The notes below the pieces were generated by a model. It was given only the letters and a program-made list of their open reading frames with translations. It made no database searches and was not told the origin of the DNA. From Solimonas variicoloris DSM 15731 (GTDB lineage: Bacteria > Pseudomonadota > Gammaproteobacteria > Nevskiales > Nevskiaceae): a stretch of 64,000 nt of DNA. Below are positions 50,341-59,959 of the stretch, one piece after another; within the stretch, counting starts at the first letter, position 1, and each line of letters starts with the position of its first letter. The stretch covers positions 1 through 64,000 of the forward strand of contig NZ_KB907942.1 of NCBI RefSeq assembly GCF_000382285.1. Reading direction: 5' to 3'. Position numbers and translations under genes: made by a program.

Positions 50341-51690
50341 ATGAAGATCGTCGATGCCGTCACCGCCGTCGTCACCTGCGGTGACGAACTGCTGATGGTG
50401 CAACGCCAGCCGTTCCTCAAGTCCTTTCCGGGCTTCCACGCCTTCCCGGGCGGCAAGATCGACGCCGAGGACGCCGACGGCGCGCCGCTGCCGGACTGCT
50501 GCGCGGGCCACGAGCCGCGCCTGCTGCGCGGTCTGCTGCGCGAGCTCGTCGAGGAACTGGCGCTCGATCTGACGCCGTTCGCGGCGCTGCAGATCCGCGC
50601 ACTCGGCGTCGCGCTGACGCCGCCGACGATGCCGGTGCGCTTCAACACCTATTTCTATCTCGTCGACCTGCCGCAGCGGCCGCCGCTGACGGTCGACACG
50701 CGCGAGATCGCCAGCGCCGAATGGGCGCATCCGCGCGAGTGGCTGGCGCGCTTCCGCGCCGGCGAGCTGCTGCTGGCGCCGCCGACGCTGGCGGTGGTCG
50801 AGGCGCTGGCGGCCAACCCGCAGGCGCCCGAGGTGCCGGGGCTCGATTTCCGCACGCGCGTCGACTACGAGCTGCCGGTGATCGAGCACGTCTACGGCGT
50901 GCGCAACATCCTGGTGCGCTCGCACACCCTGCCGCCGGCCCAGCACACCAACTGCTTCCTGCTCGGCGACGCGCAGTCGCACCGCGTGCTGGTCGACCCT
51001 TCGCCGGCCGACGCCGATGAGTTCGAGAAGCTCTGCAGCCTGGTGCCGCGCTTCGGCATCCACGAGGTATTCCTGACGCACCACCATCCGGACCATCACC
51101 AGCAGGCGCCGGAACTGGCGCGCCGCTTCGGCGTGCCGATCGGCATGTCGGAGGACACGCACCGGCGGCTGCTCGACAAGAAGGGCCACGACTACTTCCA
51201 CGATCTGGCGATCCACCACTACCGCGAGGGCGACACGCTGTGCCGCTGGCTCGACCGGCCGGTGCGCGTGCACGAGGTGCCGGGGCACGACGAAGGCCAG
51301 CTGGCGCTGATGCCGGAGAACCGCGCCTGGTGCATCGTCGGCGATCTGATCCAGGGCATCGGCACGGTCGTGATCGCCAAGCCCGAGGGCGACATGCGCA
51401 AGTACTACGCGACGCTGGAGCGGATGATCGCGCACGCCCCGCGCGTGATCATGCCCTCGCACGGCATCGCGCTCGGTTCGGTCTACCGCCTCGAGGAAAC
51501 GCTCAAGCACCGCCGCCTGCGCGAACAGCAGGTGCTGAGCCTGTGGCGCGAGGGCCACGATCTCGAATCGATGCTCAGGCTGATCTACGCCGATCTCGAT
51601 CCGCGCCTGCTCGGCCTGGCGCGGCTGAACATCGAAAGCCACCTCGACAAGCTGCGCATCGAAGGGGTGCTTGACGGTGCGACGGCCTAG
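50341..51690 (+). CDS. Nudix hydrolase fused to an MBL-fold hydrolase
   Basis: A 449-residue two-domain protein. The N-terminal Nudix domain (to about 175) has FPGGKIDAED and RELVEEL but with an insertion between the two halves of the Nudix box, like NUDT7/19-type acyl-CoA diphosphatases. The C-terminal metallo-beta-lactamase domain has THHHPDHH near 246, VPGHDEGQ and PSHG, followed by a LACTB2-like winged tail. The ATG at 50341 was preferred because GATAAT at 50306-50311 resembles a -10 box; the ATG at 50311 would add 10 residues. The physiological substrate is unknown. Confidence 0.85.
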   Translation: MKIVDAVTAVVTCGDELLMVQRQPFLKSFPGFHAFPGGKIDAEDADGAPLPDCCAGHEPRLLRGLLRELVEELALDLTPFAALQIRALGVALTPPTMPVRFNTYFYLVDLPQRPPLTVDTREIASAEWAHPREWLARFRAGELLLAPPTLAVVEALAANPQAPEVPGLDFRTRVDYELPVIEHVYGVRNILVRSHTLPPAQHTNCFLLGDAQSHRVLVDPSPADADEFEKLCSLVPRFGIHEVFLTHHHPDHHQQAPELARRFGVPIGMSEDTHRRLLDKKGHDYFHDLAIHHYREGDTLCRWLDRPVRVHEVPGHDEGQLALMPENRAWCIVGDLIQGIGTVVIAKPEGDMRKYYATLERMIAHAPRVIMPSHGIALGSVYRLEETLKHRRLREQQVLSLWREGHDLESMLRLIYADLDPRLLGLARLNIESHLDKLRIEGVLDGATA

Positions 51691-51728
51691 GGCCGGCTAA
51701 CACCCATGGCGGCGCGCCGCGCCGGCGC

Positions 51729-52481
51729 TCACTTCGGGCCGAGCAGCGCCATGCGCAGCTCGACCTTGCCCTTGTTGATGTGCTCGATCTTCACCGGCAC
51801 GAAGTGGCGCGACGGCGCCAGCCAGTAGCGGTACGACTTCTTCGGGTTGTCGACGCGCGCGACGCGAATCGTCTCGAAGCGCCCGGCCGGCGTCTGCACC
51901 GTCTCGCGCCCCTGGATCTGGAAGCGATAGAGGCGCAGCTTGTCCTCGTCGATGAACGAGAACTCTTTCTCGGCGCCGATGCGCTCGGCGTTGCCGGCCG
52001 CCCACAGGCGCACCGCCTCGCGGATCGAGAAGCGGTCGTAAGCCGGCGTCGGCGCCTTGATCTCGACGATGTTGCCGCCGCGGATCATCTTGGCGCGCTC
52101 GCTGGCGGGATCGAAGTCGAGCGTGAAATTGTCGCCGCTGCGCTTGTCGTTGCGGTACTCGAAATGGCGCGGCTGCACGACGCCGTCGACGATGCAGAAC
52201 GCGCTGCTCTCGCGCGGCGAGCCGTAGGTCCAGCGCACCAGCGCGATCGGATCGGTCGTCGAGCTGTAGTCGAAGCAGCCGTCACCGCGCGGCTTGAGCG
52301 CAATGGTGCCCTCGCCGAGCGAGATGTCGCCCCACTCGACGCTGTAGCGGTCGGCGCGCGCCGCCCAGAAACCGGCGTCCACCGCCGCTGGCGCCGGAGC
52401 CTGCGCCGCCGTACCGCCCGCCGCCGCCAGCAGCAGCAAGGCCATCAGGTGCCGCAGACCGCCGCCCGCCCGGATCTTCAT
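51729..52481 (-). CDS. DUF3108 periplasmic protein
   Basis: A 250-residue protein with a Sec signal peptide (TAAQAP) and the beta-rich DUF3108 domain: YSVEWGDISLGEGTI, FEYRNDKRSG, TVQTPAGRFETIRVARV and YWLAPSRHFVPVKIEH. The function is unknown. Its start overlaps the purN stop (ATGA), a pairing often kept in gammaproteobacteria. GGAGG precedes the ATG. Confidence 0.88.
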   Translation of the reverse strand: MKIRAGGGLRHLMALLLLAAAGGTAAQAPAPAAVDAGFWAARADRYSVEWGDISLGEGTIALKPRGDGCFDYSSTTDPIALVRWTYGSPRESSAFCIVDGVVQPRHFEYRNDKRSGDNFTLDFDPASERAKMIRGGNIVEIKAPTPAYDRFSIREAVRLWAAGNAERIGAEKEFSFIDEDKLRLYRFQIQGRETVQTPAGRFETIRVARVDNPKKSYRYWLAPSRHFVPVKIEHINKGKVELRMALLGPK

Positions 52482-53140
52482 CGAAAGGCCTCCTCGACCG
52501 CGTCCATCCCGACTGGAGCCGCCAGTATGCGCCCCCGCAGCTCGACGCCACGCGACGTCAGCGCCAGTTCGCCGCGCGCCATCCAGGCGACCGCCTGCGG
52601 ATAGATCTTGAGCTCGATCTCCGCCATCACCCGGGCCGCCAGCGTCTGCGGCGTATCGTCCGCCCGCACCTTGAACTGCCCCTGAATGACGCGCGGCCCG
52701 CCGTCGAGCTCGTCGGTCACGAAGTGCACCGTGGCGCCGTGCTCGGCGTCGCCGGCGGCGAGCGCGGCTTCGTGCGTGTGCAGCCCCGGATGGCGCGGCA
52801 GCAGCGAGGGGTGGATGTTCAGCATGCGACCGGCGTAGGCGCCGATGAACAACGGCGTGAGGATGCGCATGAAGCCGGCGAGCACGACGATGTCCGGCCG
52901 GTAGGCGGCCAGGCGCGAGACCAGCGCCGTGTCGTAAGCCTCGCGGCTGGCGTAGTCGCGATGCGACAGCAGCTCGACGGCGATGCCGGCGCGCAGCGCG
53001 CGGGCGATGCCACCGGCATCGGCACGATTGCTGAGCACGACGACGATGCGACCATCGATGCGGCCGGCGGCGCAGGCATCGATCAGCGCCTGCAGGTTGC
53101 GGCCCTCGCCGGAGATGAGGACGGCGATGCGCGCCGTCAT
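52478..53140 (-). CDS. purN: Phosphoribosylglycinamide formyltransferase
   Basis: A 220-residue formyltransferase of purine synthesis (GAR to FGAR with 10-formyl-THF). Motifs: ISGEGRNLQALID at the start, LAGFMRIL, the catalytic NIHPSLLPRHPG and HFVTDELDGGPRV with the Asp. ATG 53140 gives the normal N-terminus. It lies 150 bases after purM on the same strand. Confidence 0.93.
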   Translation of the reverse strand: MTARIAVLISGEGRNLQALIDACAAGRIDGRIVVVLSNRADAGGIARALRAGIAVELLSHRDYASREAYDTALVSRLAAYRPDIVVLAGFMRILTPLFIGAYAGRMLNIHPSLLPRHPGLHTHEAALAAGDAEHGATVHFVTDELDGGPRVIQGQFKVRADDTPQTLAARVMAEIELKIYPQAVAWMARGELALTSRGVELRGRILAAPVGMDAVEEAFR

Positions 53141-53290
53141 GCGCACGCCCCGCAGGGCCGGCGCCACGTCGCGCGCGAAGGCCGTCGGTGCGCGCGCAGA
53201 ACGGCCAAGCCGACACGGCCATGGCCGTGCGCGGCCATCGCGGACGGCGCCGTGGCGCGCGCGGCCCGGCGCAGCAGCTTCAGCGACGCC

Positions 53291-54322
53291 TCAGGCAAAG
53301 CGGACGTCCTGCTTGCCCTTGACGATCTCGCCCATCAGGAACGGCTTGGCGCCCGACTTCTTCAGCGACTTGAGCGCCGCGTCGGCCTCCAGGCGCGGCA
53401 CCACGAGGATGAAACCGACGCCGCAGTTGAACACGCGCCACATCTCGTCCTGCTCGACGCCGCCCTGCGCCTGCAGCCAGTCGAAGATCGCCGGGCGCTG
53501 CCAGGACTCGGTGTCGACGACGGCGGCGATGCCCTTGGCGAAGCAGCGCGGCAGATTGCCGACGATGCCGCCGCCGGTGATGTGCGACATGCCGCGCACC
53601 TTGATGCCCTGTTCGAGCAGCTTGAGCACCGGCTTGACGTAGATGTGGGTCGGCGCGAGCAGCGCGTCGGCCAGCGTGCCTTTGCCGAACGGCGCATCGA
53701 GATCGGCCTTGGCGCGCTCGAGGATCTTGCGCACCAGCGAGTAGCCGTTCGAATGCGGGCCCGACGACGGCAGGCCGATCAGCACGTCGCCGACCTTGAT
53801 CTTGCTGCCGTCGATGATCTTGCTCTGCTCGGCGACGGCGACGCAGAAGCCGGCGAGGTCGAAGTCGCTGCCGTGGTACATGCCCGGCATCTCGGCGGTC
53901 TCGCCGCCGACCAGCGCGCAGCCGGCCAGCTTGCAGCCCTGGGCGATGCCCTTGATGACCTGCGCGGCGTTCTTCTGGTCGAGCTTGCCGGTCGCGTAGT
54001 AATCGAGGAAGAACAGCGGCTCGGCGCCGGACACCAGCACGTCGTTGACGCACATCGCGACCAGATCCTGGCCGAGGCCCTGCACGCGGCCGGTGTCGAT
54101 GCCGAGGCGCAGCTTGGTGCCGACGCCGTCGGTGCCGGACACCAGTACCGGCTTCTTGTACTTCTTCGGCAGGCCGACCAGCGCGCCGAAGCCGCCGACG
54201 CCTGCCAGCACCTCAGGCCGCCGCGTCGACTTGACGATCTTCTTGATGTCGTCGACCAGCGCGTCGCCGGCGTCGATGTCGACGCCCGCATCGCGGTAGC
54301 TCAGCCCGCTGCTCTTCTTCAT
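53291..54322 (-). CDS. purM: Phosphoribosylformylglycinamidine cyclo-ligase
   Basis: A 343-residue AIR synthetase with the substrate-binding [43 protein letters not shown] and [13 protein letters not shown]. It makes aminoimidazole ribonucleotide from FGAM with ATP. It is divergent from the DUF2066 gene and precedes purN. Confidence 0.95.
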   Translation of the reverse strand: MKKSSGLSYRDAGVDIDAGDALVDDIKKIVKSTRRPEVLAGVGGFGALVGLPKKYKKPVLVSGTDGVGTKLRLGIDTGRVQGLGQDLVAMCVNDVLVSGAEPLFFLDYYATGKLDQKNAAQVIKGIAQGCKLAGCALVGGETAEMPGMYHGSDFDLAGFCVAVAEQSKIIDGSKIKVGDVLIGLPSSGPHSNGYSLVRKILERAKADLDAPFGKGTLADALLAPTHIYVKPVLKLLEQGIKVRGMSHITGGGIVGNLPRCFAKGIAAVVDTESWQRPAIFDWLQAQGGVEQDEMWRVFNCGVGFILVVPRLEADAALKSLKKSGAKPFLMGEIVKGKQDVRFA

Positions 54323-54493
54323 TCGCTTTGCCTTGTGTGCCTGAATGGGAATGCGCCGGCCCGGAGCCGGCGCGATCCGGCTATTTTAGCGGGACGCCCC
54401 GGCGCTCCGCAGGCGTGCCGGCGATCCACCCCGCCGCCGCCCTGTATCATTTCGCCGGCCCCGCGCCCTTTCGCCCGACGATCCGACCCGCCG

Positions 54494-55120
54494 ATGACCC
54501 GACTCGCCCGCCTGCTGCTGCCCACCTTCGTGCTCGCCGCCGCGCTGGCCGCGCCCGTGGCCGCGCAGACTGGGCCGGTGGCTGATCCGTACGAGGGCCG
54601 CGCGACGGTCGCCGACCAGAGCGCCGCCAGCCGCGACCAGGGCCTGCGCGGCGCCCTCGCCGAAGTCGTCGACCGCGTCAGCGGCCCCGGCGCGGCCGGC
54701 GGCGCCGCGGCGCCGCTGCTGGCGCGCGCCGGCCAGTTCGTGCAGCGCTACGCCTACGTGCCGGACGCCGGCGCCGGTCTGCAGCTGGTCGCACGCTTCG
54801 ACCAGAACGCGGTCGACGGCCAGCTGCGCGCGCTCGGCCTGCCGGTCTGGGGCTACAGCGCGGCGCCGGCCGAGGACATTGCCGTCAGTGTCGGCGGCGT
54901 GCGCTCGGCGGCCGACTACGCGCGCGCGCTGGCGACGCTGCGCGCCACGTCCGGCGTGCGCAGCGTCGCCGTGCGCGGCACCGACGCCGATCGCCTGCAG
55001 CTCGCGGTACGCGCCGACGGCGGCGCCGCGCGTCTCGCCGCGACGCTCGCCGGCCAGCGCGCGCTGCGCGTCGAGCCCGGCGCGCCCGCCGACGGCCTCG
55101 CGCTGCAGCTGGCGCACTGA
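54494..55120 (+). CDS. Short DUF2066 exported protein
   Basis: A 208-residue protein with a Sec signal peptide (PVAAQT) and the DUF2066 start (YEGRATVADQSAASRDQGLRGALAEVV) and middle (FDQNAVDGQLRALGLPVWG). Family members are usually longer; the central portion after the LPVWG block seems to be missing here, and the C-terminal GVRSAADYARAL part follows directly. Its stop overlaps the next ATG (TGATG). The neighbourhood purM - DUF2066 - PerM - hda is conserved in related bacteria. Confidence 0.8.
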   Translation: MTRLARLLLPTFVLAAALAAPVAAQTGPVADPYEGRATVADQSAASRDQGLRGALAEVVDRVSGPGAAGGAAAPLLARAGQFVQRYAYVPDAGAGLQLVARFDQNAVDGQLRALGLPVWGYSAAPAEDIAVSVGGVRSAADYARALATLRATSGVRSVAVRGTDADRLQLAVRADGGAARLAATLAGQRALRVEPGAPADGLALQLAH

Positions 55121-56235
55121 TGGACGGCCTCGACGACATGGATGCCTCGCTGCGCCGGCACTGGCCGTGGTATGCCGGCGCGCTGGCGGCGCTGGCGCTG
55201 CTGTGGGTCCTGACGCCGATCCTGGCGCCGTTCGTGATCGGCGCCGGTATCGCCTACCTCGGCGATCCGGTCGCCGACCGTCTCGAACGGCTCGGCCTGT
55301 CGCGCGCCGCCTCGGTCAGCATCGTCTTCACGGCCTTCGCGTTCGCGCTGCTGCTGCTGCTCGTGCTGCTGGCGCCGATGCTGTATGCGCAAAGCGTCGC
55401 GCTGATCCACAACATCCCGAGCTGGATCAACTGGATTCTCGACACCGGCCTGCCGAAGCTCGGCATCGACATCGGCACGCGGCTCGACGCCGACGGCCTG
55501 CAGCAGATCGTCAGCGAGCACTGGTCGGAAGCCGGCGACATCGTCAAATCGCTGTGGCTCCGCGTCTCCGAGTCCGGCAAGGCGTTCGTGACGATGGCCG
55601 CGAACCTGCTGATGATCCCGATCGTCAGCTTCTATCTGATGCGCGACTGGGATCGCCTGGTCGCCTGGATCGGCACGCTGATCCCGCCGCGCCTGCTGCC
55701 GCAGGCGAGCGGCTTCGCGCGCGAGGCCGACGAGGTGCTCGGTTCGTTCATCCGCGGCCAGCTACTGGTGATGGCGGCGCTGGCGACGATTTACTCGGCC
55801 GGCCTGACGCTGATCGGCCTGAAGCTCGGCCTGATCATCGGCGTGATCGCCGGCCTGCTCAGCTTCGTGCCCTATCTCGGCTTCGCGGTCGGCTTCGGCG
55901 CAGCGCTGATCGCGATGCTGGTGCAGTCGCACGAATGGCTGCCGCTGGTCTGGGTCTGCCTGGTGTTCGGCCTCGGCCAGGTGCTCGAAAGCGCGGTACT
56001 GACGCCGATCCTGGTCGGCGACAAGATCGGCATGCATCCGGTCGCCGTGATCTTCGCGGTGATGGCCGGCGGCCAGCTGTTCGGCTTCATCGGCGTGCTC
56101 ATCGCGCTGCCGGCGTCGGCGGTCATCGCCGTGGCGCTACGCCACGCCAAGGCGCAGTGGCTGCTGAGCCCGCTGTACCGGCACGGCGCGCCGACCGAAG
56201 CGCAGGCCGCCGACGAGCGCCAGCCGCCGGCATGA
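55120..56235 (+). CDS. AI-2E/PerM-family membrane protein
   Basis: A 371-residue inner-membrane protein with about eight hydrophobic segments and the AI-2E transporter-family patterns LWVLTPILAPFVIGAGIAYL, GQLLVMAALATIYSAGLTLIGL and VLESAVLTPILVGDKIGMHPV. Some members export autoinducer-2 or are Na+/H+ antiporters, so a substrate cannot be assigned. It overlaps genes on both sides by one and four bases. Confidence 0.88.
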   Translation: MDGLDDMDASLRRHWPWYAGALAALALLWVLTPILAPFVIGAGIAYLGDPVADRLERLGLSRAASVSIVFTAFAFALLLLLVLLAPMLYAQSVALIHNIPSWINWILDTGLPKLGIDIGTRLDADGLQQIVSEHWSEAGDIVKSLWLRVSESGKAFVTMAANLLMIPIVSFYLMRDWDRLVAWIGTLIPPRLLPQASGFAREADEVLGSFIRGQLLVMAALATIYSAGLTLIGLKLGLIIGVIAGLLSFVPYLGFAVGFGAALIAMLVQSHEWLPLVWVCLVFGLGQVLESAVLTPILVGDKIGMHPVAVIFAVMAGGQLFGFIGVLIALPASAVIAVALRHAKAQWLLSPLYRHGAPTEAQAADERQPPA

Positions 56236-56959
56236 GAGGCCGCCAGTTGCCGCTCGCCGTGCAGTTGCGCGACACGGCGAGCTTTTCGAGCTATTGGGCC
56301 GGCGGCAACGCCGAGACGGTCGCCGCGCTGCGCGCCCTGCGCCACCCGACGCTGCTCTACGGTCCGGCCGGTTCGGGCCGCACGCACCTGCTGCAGGCGC
56401 TGTGCCGCGAGCAGGGCGGCGCCTATCTGCCGCTGACCGAGATCCGCGCCTACGGCCCCGAGGCGCTCGACGGCTTCGATGCCAGCCCGCTGCTGTGCCT
56501 CGACGATCTCGACGCGGTCGGCGGCGACCGCGACTGGGCGCTGGCGCTGCTGCGCCTGATCGATCGCCGGCGCGCCGCTGCCCTGCCGTTCGTGTTCTCG
56601 GCGCTGGCGCCGCCGGAACACCTGGCGCTGGCCCTGCCCGACCTGCGCACGCGGCTCGCCGCCTGCGTCGTGCTCGGCCTGCTGCCGCTGAGCGACGCCG
56701 AGCGCGCCGAGCTGCTGCGCGACCGCGCGCAGGCACGCGGTCTGGCGCTGCCGGCGGAAGTCGCGCGCTGGCTGCTGCAGACGCAGGGCCGCAGCAGTGG
56801 CGCGCTGGTCGAAGCGCTCGAGCGCCTCGATCGCGCCTCGCTCAGCGAGAAACGGCGGCTGACGCTGCCGTTCGTGCAGGCCGTGCTTGGCCGGCCAAGC
56901 GCCGAGCGCCGCGCCGGCGACGACACGGCAGACGCCCAGCGCGGCGACGACAGCGGCGC

Positions 56960-56963
<4 letters not shown>
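56232..56963 (+). CDS. hda: DnaA inactivator Hda
   Basis: A 243-residue AAA+ protein related to DnaA domain III. LYGPAGSGRTHLLQAL is the Walker A loop with Arg in place of Lys, as in other Hda proteins; LLCLDDLDAVGGD is Walker B. The QLPLAVQLRD N-terminus is the beta-clamp-binding motif. Hda with the clamp stimulates ATP hydrolysis by DnaA after initiation. A C-terminal acidic tail (about 15 residues) is longer than usual. It overlaps the upstream stop (ATGA). Confidence 0.9.
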
Positions 56964-57936
<973 letters not shown>

Positions 57937-57987
57937 CTAGAAGCCCGCGGCGGCGCACCGCTGCGCGCACCGCCACCGGAGACGACG

Positions 57988-58452
57988 ATGCACCCGAATG
58001 CGCAGACGATCGAAACCTTCTACCGCGCCTTCCAGCAGCGCGACGCGGCGGCGATGGCCGCCTGCTACCACGAGCAGGCGCGTTTCTCCGATCCGGTGTT
58101 CCCCGATCTCGACGCCGGCGGCGTGCGCGCGATGTGGGCGATGCTGCTGGCCGGCGGCAAGGACCTGCGCCTGGAGTTCAGCGGCGTCGAGGCCGACGAC
58201 CAGCACGGCCGCGCACACTGGGACGCGCGCTACACCTTCTCGGCGAGCGGGCGGCCGGTGCTGAACCGCATCGACGCCGAATTCACGTTCCGCGACGGCC
58301 TGATCGTGCGTCACCAGGATCGTTTCGACTTCCACGCCTGGGCCACGCAGGCGCTGGGCCTCGGCGGCCGCCTGTTCGGCGGCAGCGCCTGGCTGCAACG
58401 CAAGGTGCAGGCCCAGGCCGCGCAGCGCCTCGCCGCCTGGCGGCGGCGCTGA
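57988..58452 (+). CDS. NTF2-like (SnoaL-type) protein
   Basis: A 154-residue soluble NTF2-like protein, starting TIETFYRAFQQRDAAAMAACYHEQARFSDPVFPDL and then DARYTFSASGRPV and DRFDFHAWATQALGLGG. Such proteins are often steroid-isomerase-like or ligand-binding; no function is assignable. There is no signal peptide. A CCGGAGAC site precedes the ATG. Confidence 0.8.
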   Translation: MHPNAQTIETFYRAFQQRDAAAMAACYHEQARFSDPVFPDLDAGGVRAMWAMLLAGGKDLRLEFSGVEADDQHGRAHWDARYTFSASGRPVLNRIDAEFTFRDGLIVRHQDRFDFHAWATQALGLGGRLFGGSAWLQRKVQAQAAQRLAAWRRR

Positions 58453-58566
58453 ACGGCGACGCCCGGCCGACGAGCGCGGGCCATCATCGTTTGTTCATCT
58501 GCCATTGACCGCGCATTGACAAAACCTGTGCTGCAGTGCGGACGTCCGTTTCCGCCCGTCACGTCC

Positions 58567-59181
58567 ATGGCCTCCCTCGCCCTTGCCTCCCGCCTGCGCA
58601 TTCCGCTGTCGCGGGCCCTCGTCGCTGCGCTCGCGGTCGTCATCCTGTTCAATGGCAGCTACTGGGCGCAGGAAGGGCTGATGGTCGGCGACCTGCTGAC
58701 GAGCCTGGGCCTGGTGCTGATCGGCATCGCCACCGTCGGCCGCCTGTGGTGCAACCTCTACATCGTCGGCTACAAGAACAACACGCTGCTGACCACCGGG
58801 CCGTACTCGATCTCGCGCAATCCGCTGTATTTCTTCAGCAGCCTCGGCGCCGTCGGCGTCGGTCTGACCAGCGAGAGCCTGCTCGTCACGGTGACGATCG
58901 CACTGCTGTTCGCGGCGACCTATCCGGGCGTGATCCTGGCCGAGGAGAAGCGCCTCGCCGGCCTGCACGGCCAGGCCTGGACGGATTACGTCGCCCACGT
59001 GCCGCGCTTCTGGCCGAAGTTCGGCCAGCTCAGCGAGCCGGACCGCTACACCGTGCATCCGCAGCAGTTCCGCCGCCACCTGTCCGATGCGCTGTGGTTC
59101 GCGTGGGCAGCGGCGATCGTGCAGCTGATCCAGACGCTGCACGACAGCGGCTGGCTGCCGGCCTACTGGCACGCCTTCTGA
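58567..59181 (+). CDS. Isoprenylcysteine/phospholipid methyltransferase-like membrane protein
   Basis: A 204-residue inner-membrane protein with about four hydrophobic segments. YSISRNPLYFFS is the conserved core of the ICMT/PEMT superfamily, followed by EEKRLAGLHGQAWTDYVAHVPRFWP, the C-terminal signature for SAM binding. It may methylate a lipid or small molecule. A start 17 codons upstream (58516) is possible but has no typical sequence. Alone on its strand. Confidence 0.82.
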   Translation: MASLALASRLRIPLSRALVAALAVVILFNGSYWAQEGLMVGDLLTSLGLVLIGIATVGRLWCNLYIVGYKNNTLLTTGPYSISRNPLYFFSSLGAVGVGLTSESLLVTVTIALLFAATYPGVILAEEKRLAGLHGQAWTDYVAHVPRFWPKFGQLSEPDRYTVHPQQFRRHLSDALWFAWAAAIVQLIQTLHDSGWLPAYWHAF

Positions 59182-59365
59182 AAATTCCTCGGCGCGGTTC
59201 GCACGCGACCGCGTCCTTGCGCCCCGCCGATGCCGCGCGTGGCGCGGCGCACCACCTGCAGCGGGATCTGTGGACCGTGCGGGAAGTGCGCCACGGCGCC
59301 GGCGCACGGACCAGGGCCCTGCACGACCGCATCGGGTCGCTTCCGGACTGCTGACGGCGGCGCCG

Positions 59366-59950
59366 TCAGCTGCGGTACCAGCGCCGATTCAGCGCGTTGA
59401 CGACCAGCATCGGATAGTCCGGTTTGCCGTAGCTGCCGTTGTAGCGGCCGAGCGCGCCGACCAGATTGCCGCGTTCCTTGTCGAGATAGAACTTGAGGAT
59501 CGTGCAGCCCATGCGCAGATTGGTGCGCGCATGGAACAGATTGTCGTCCGGCTTGCCGATTTCCTTGAGCCAGAACGGCATGATCTGCATCAGGCCCTGG
59601 GCGCCGGCGCTCGACACGGCGTAGCGGTTGAAACCGCTCTCGACCTCGATCACCGCCAGCACCAGCTCCGGCGCCAGCTTGGCGCGGCGCGACTCGCTGT
59701 GCACGAGGCGCAGCAGCTCGAGGCGCTGCGCGGCGTCCGGCATGAAGCGCTGCAGGCGACCCGACATGTCGAGCAGCCAGACCTCGGCGTCGAAGCGATG
59801 CTCGAAGCTGTCGGCGGCGCCGATGTTCTTCGCCAGCAGCGCACGCAGCTCCGGCTCCGGCTCGCCGGTCGGGCCGGCATGCGCCGGCAGCGCCAGCGTC
59901 GCCGCCAGCACTGCCGCCGCCCGCGCCGCCGTGGCCGCGCTTCCCTTCAC
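59366..59950 (-). CDS. Lytic transglycosylase, SLT domain
   Basis: A 194-residue peptidoglycan enzyme with a Sec signal peptide (PAHAGP). The SLT domain has the catalytic Glu in VIEVESGFNRYAVS, then AGAQGLMQIMP and GRYNGSYG. It cleaves the glycan strand to 1,6-anhydro-muropeptides. It starts nine bases after proS and is likely co-transcribed with it. The upstream 59182-59365 gap holds no gene. Confidence 0.92.
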   Translation of the reverse strand: MKGSAATAARAAAVLAATLALPAHAGPTGEPEPELRALLAKNIGAADSFEHRFDAEVWLLDMSGRLQRFMPDAAQRLELLRLVHSESRRAKLAPELVLAVIEVESGFNRYAVSSAGAQGLMQIMPFWLKEIGKPDDNLFHARTNLRMGCTILKFYLDKERGNLVGALGRYNGSYGKPDYPMLVVNALNRRWYRS

Positions 59951-59959
59951 GCGCGCGGC

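Noticed and set aside
53141-53290. Possible gene or riboswitch between purM and purN
   Set aside because: Only GC-rich sequence with small palindromes; no purine-riboswitch core was recognised.
59182-59365. Possible small gene or RNA between the methyltransferase-like gene and the transglycosylase
   Set aside because: No cloverleaf, no ribosome binding site and no conserved-looking short protein were visible.
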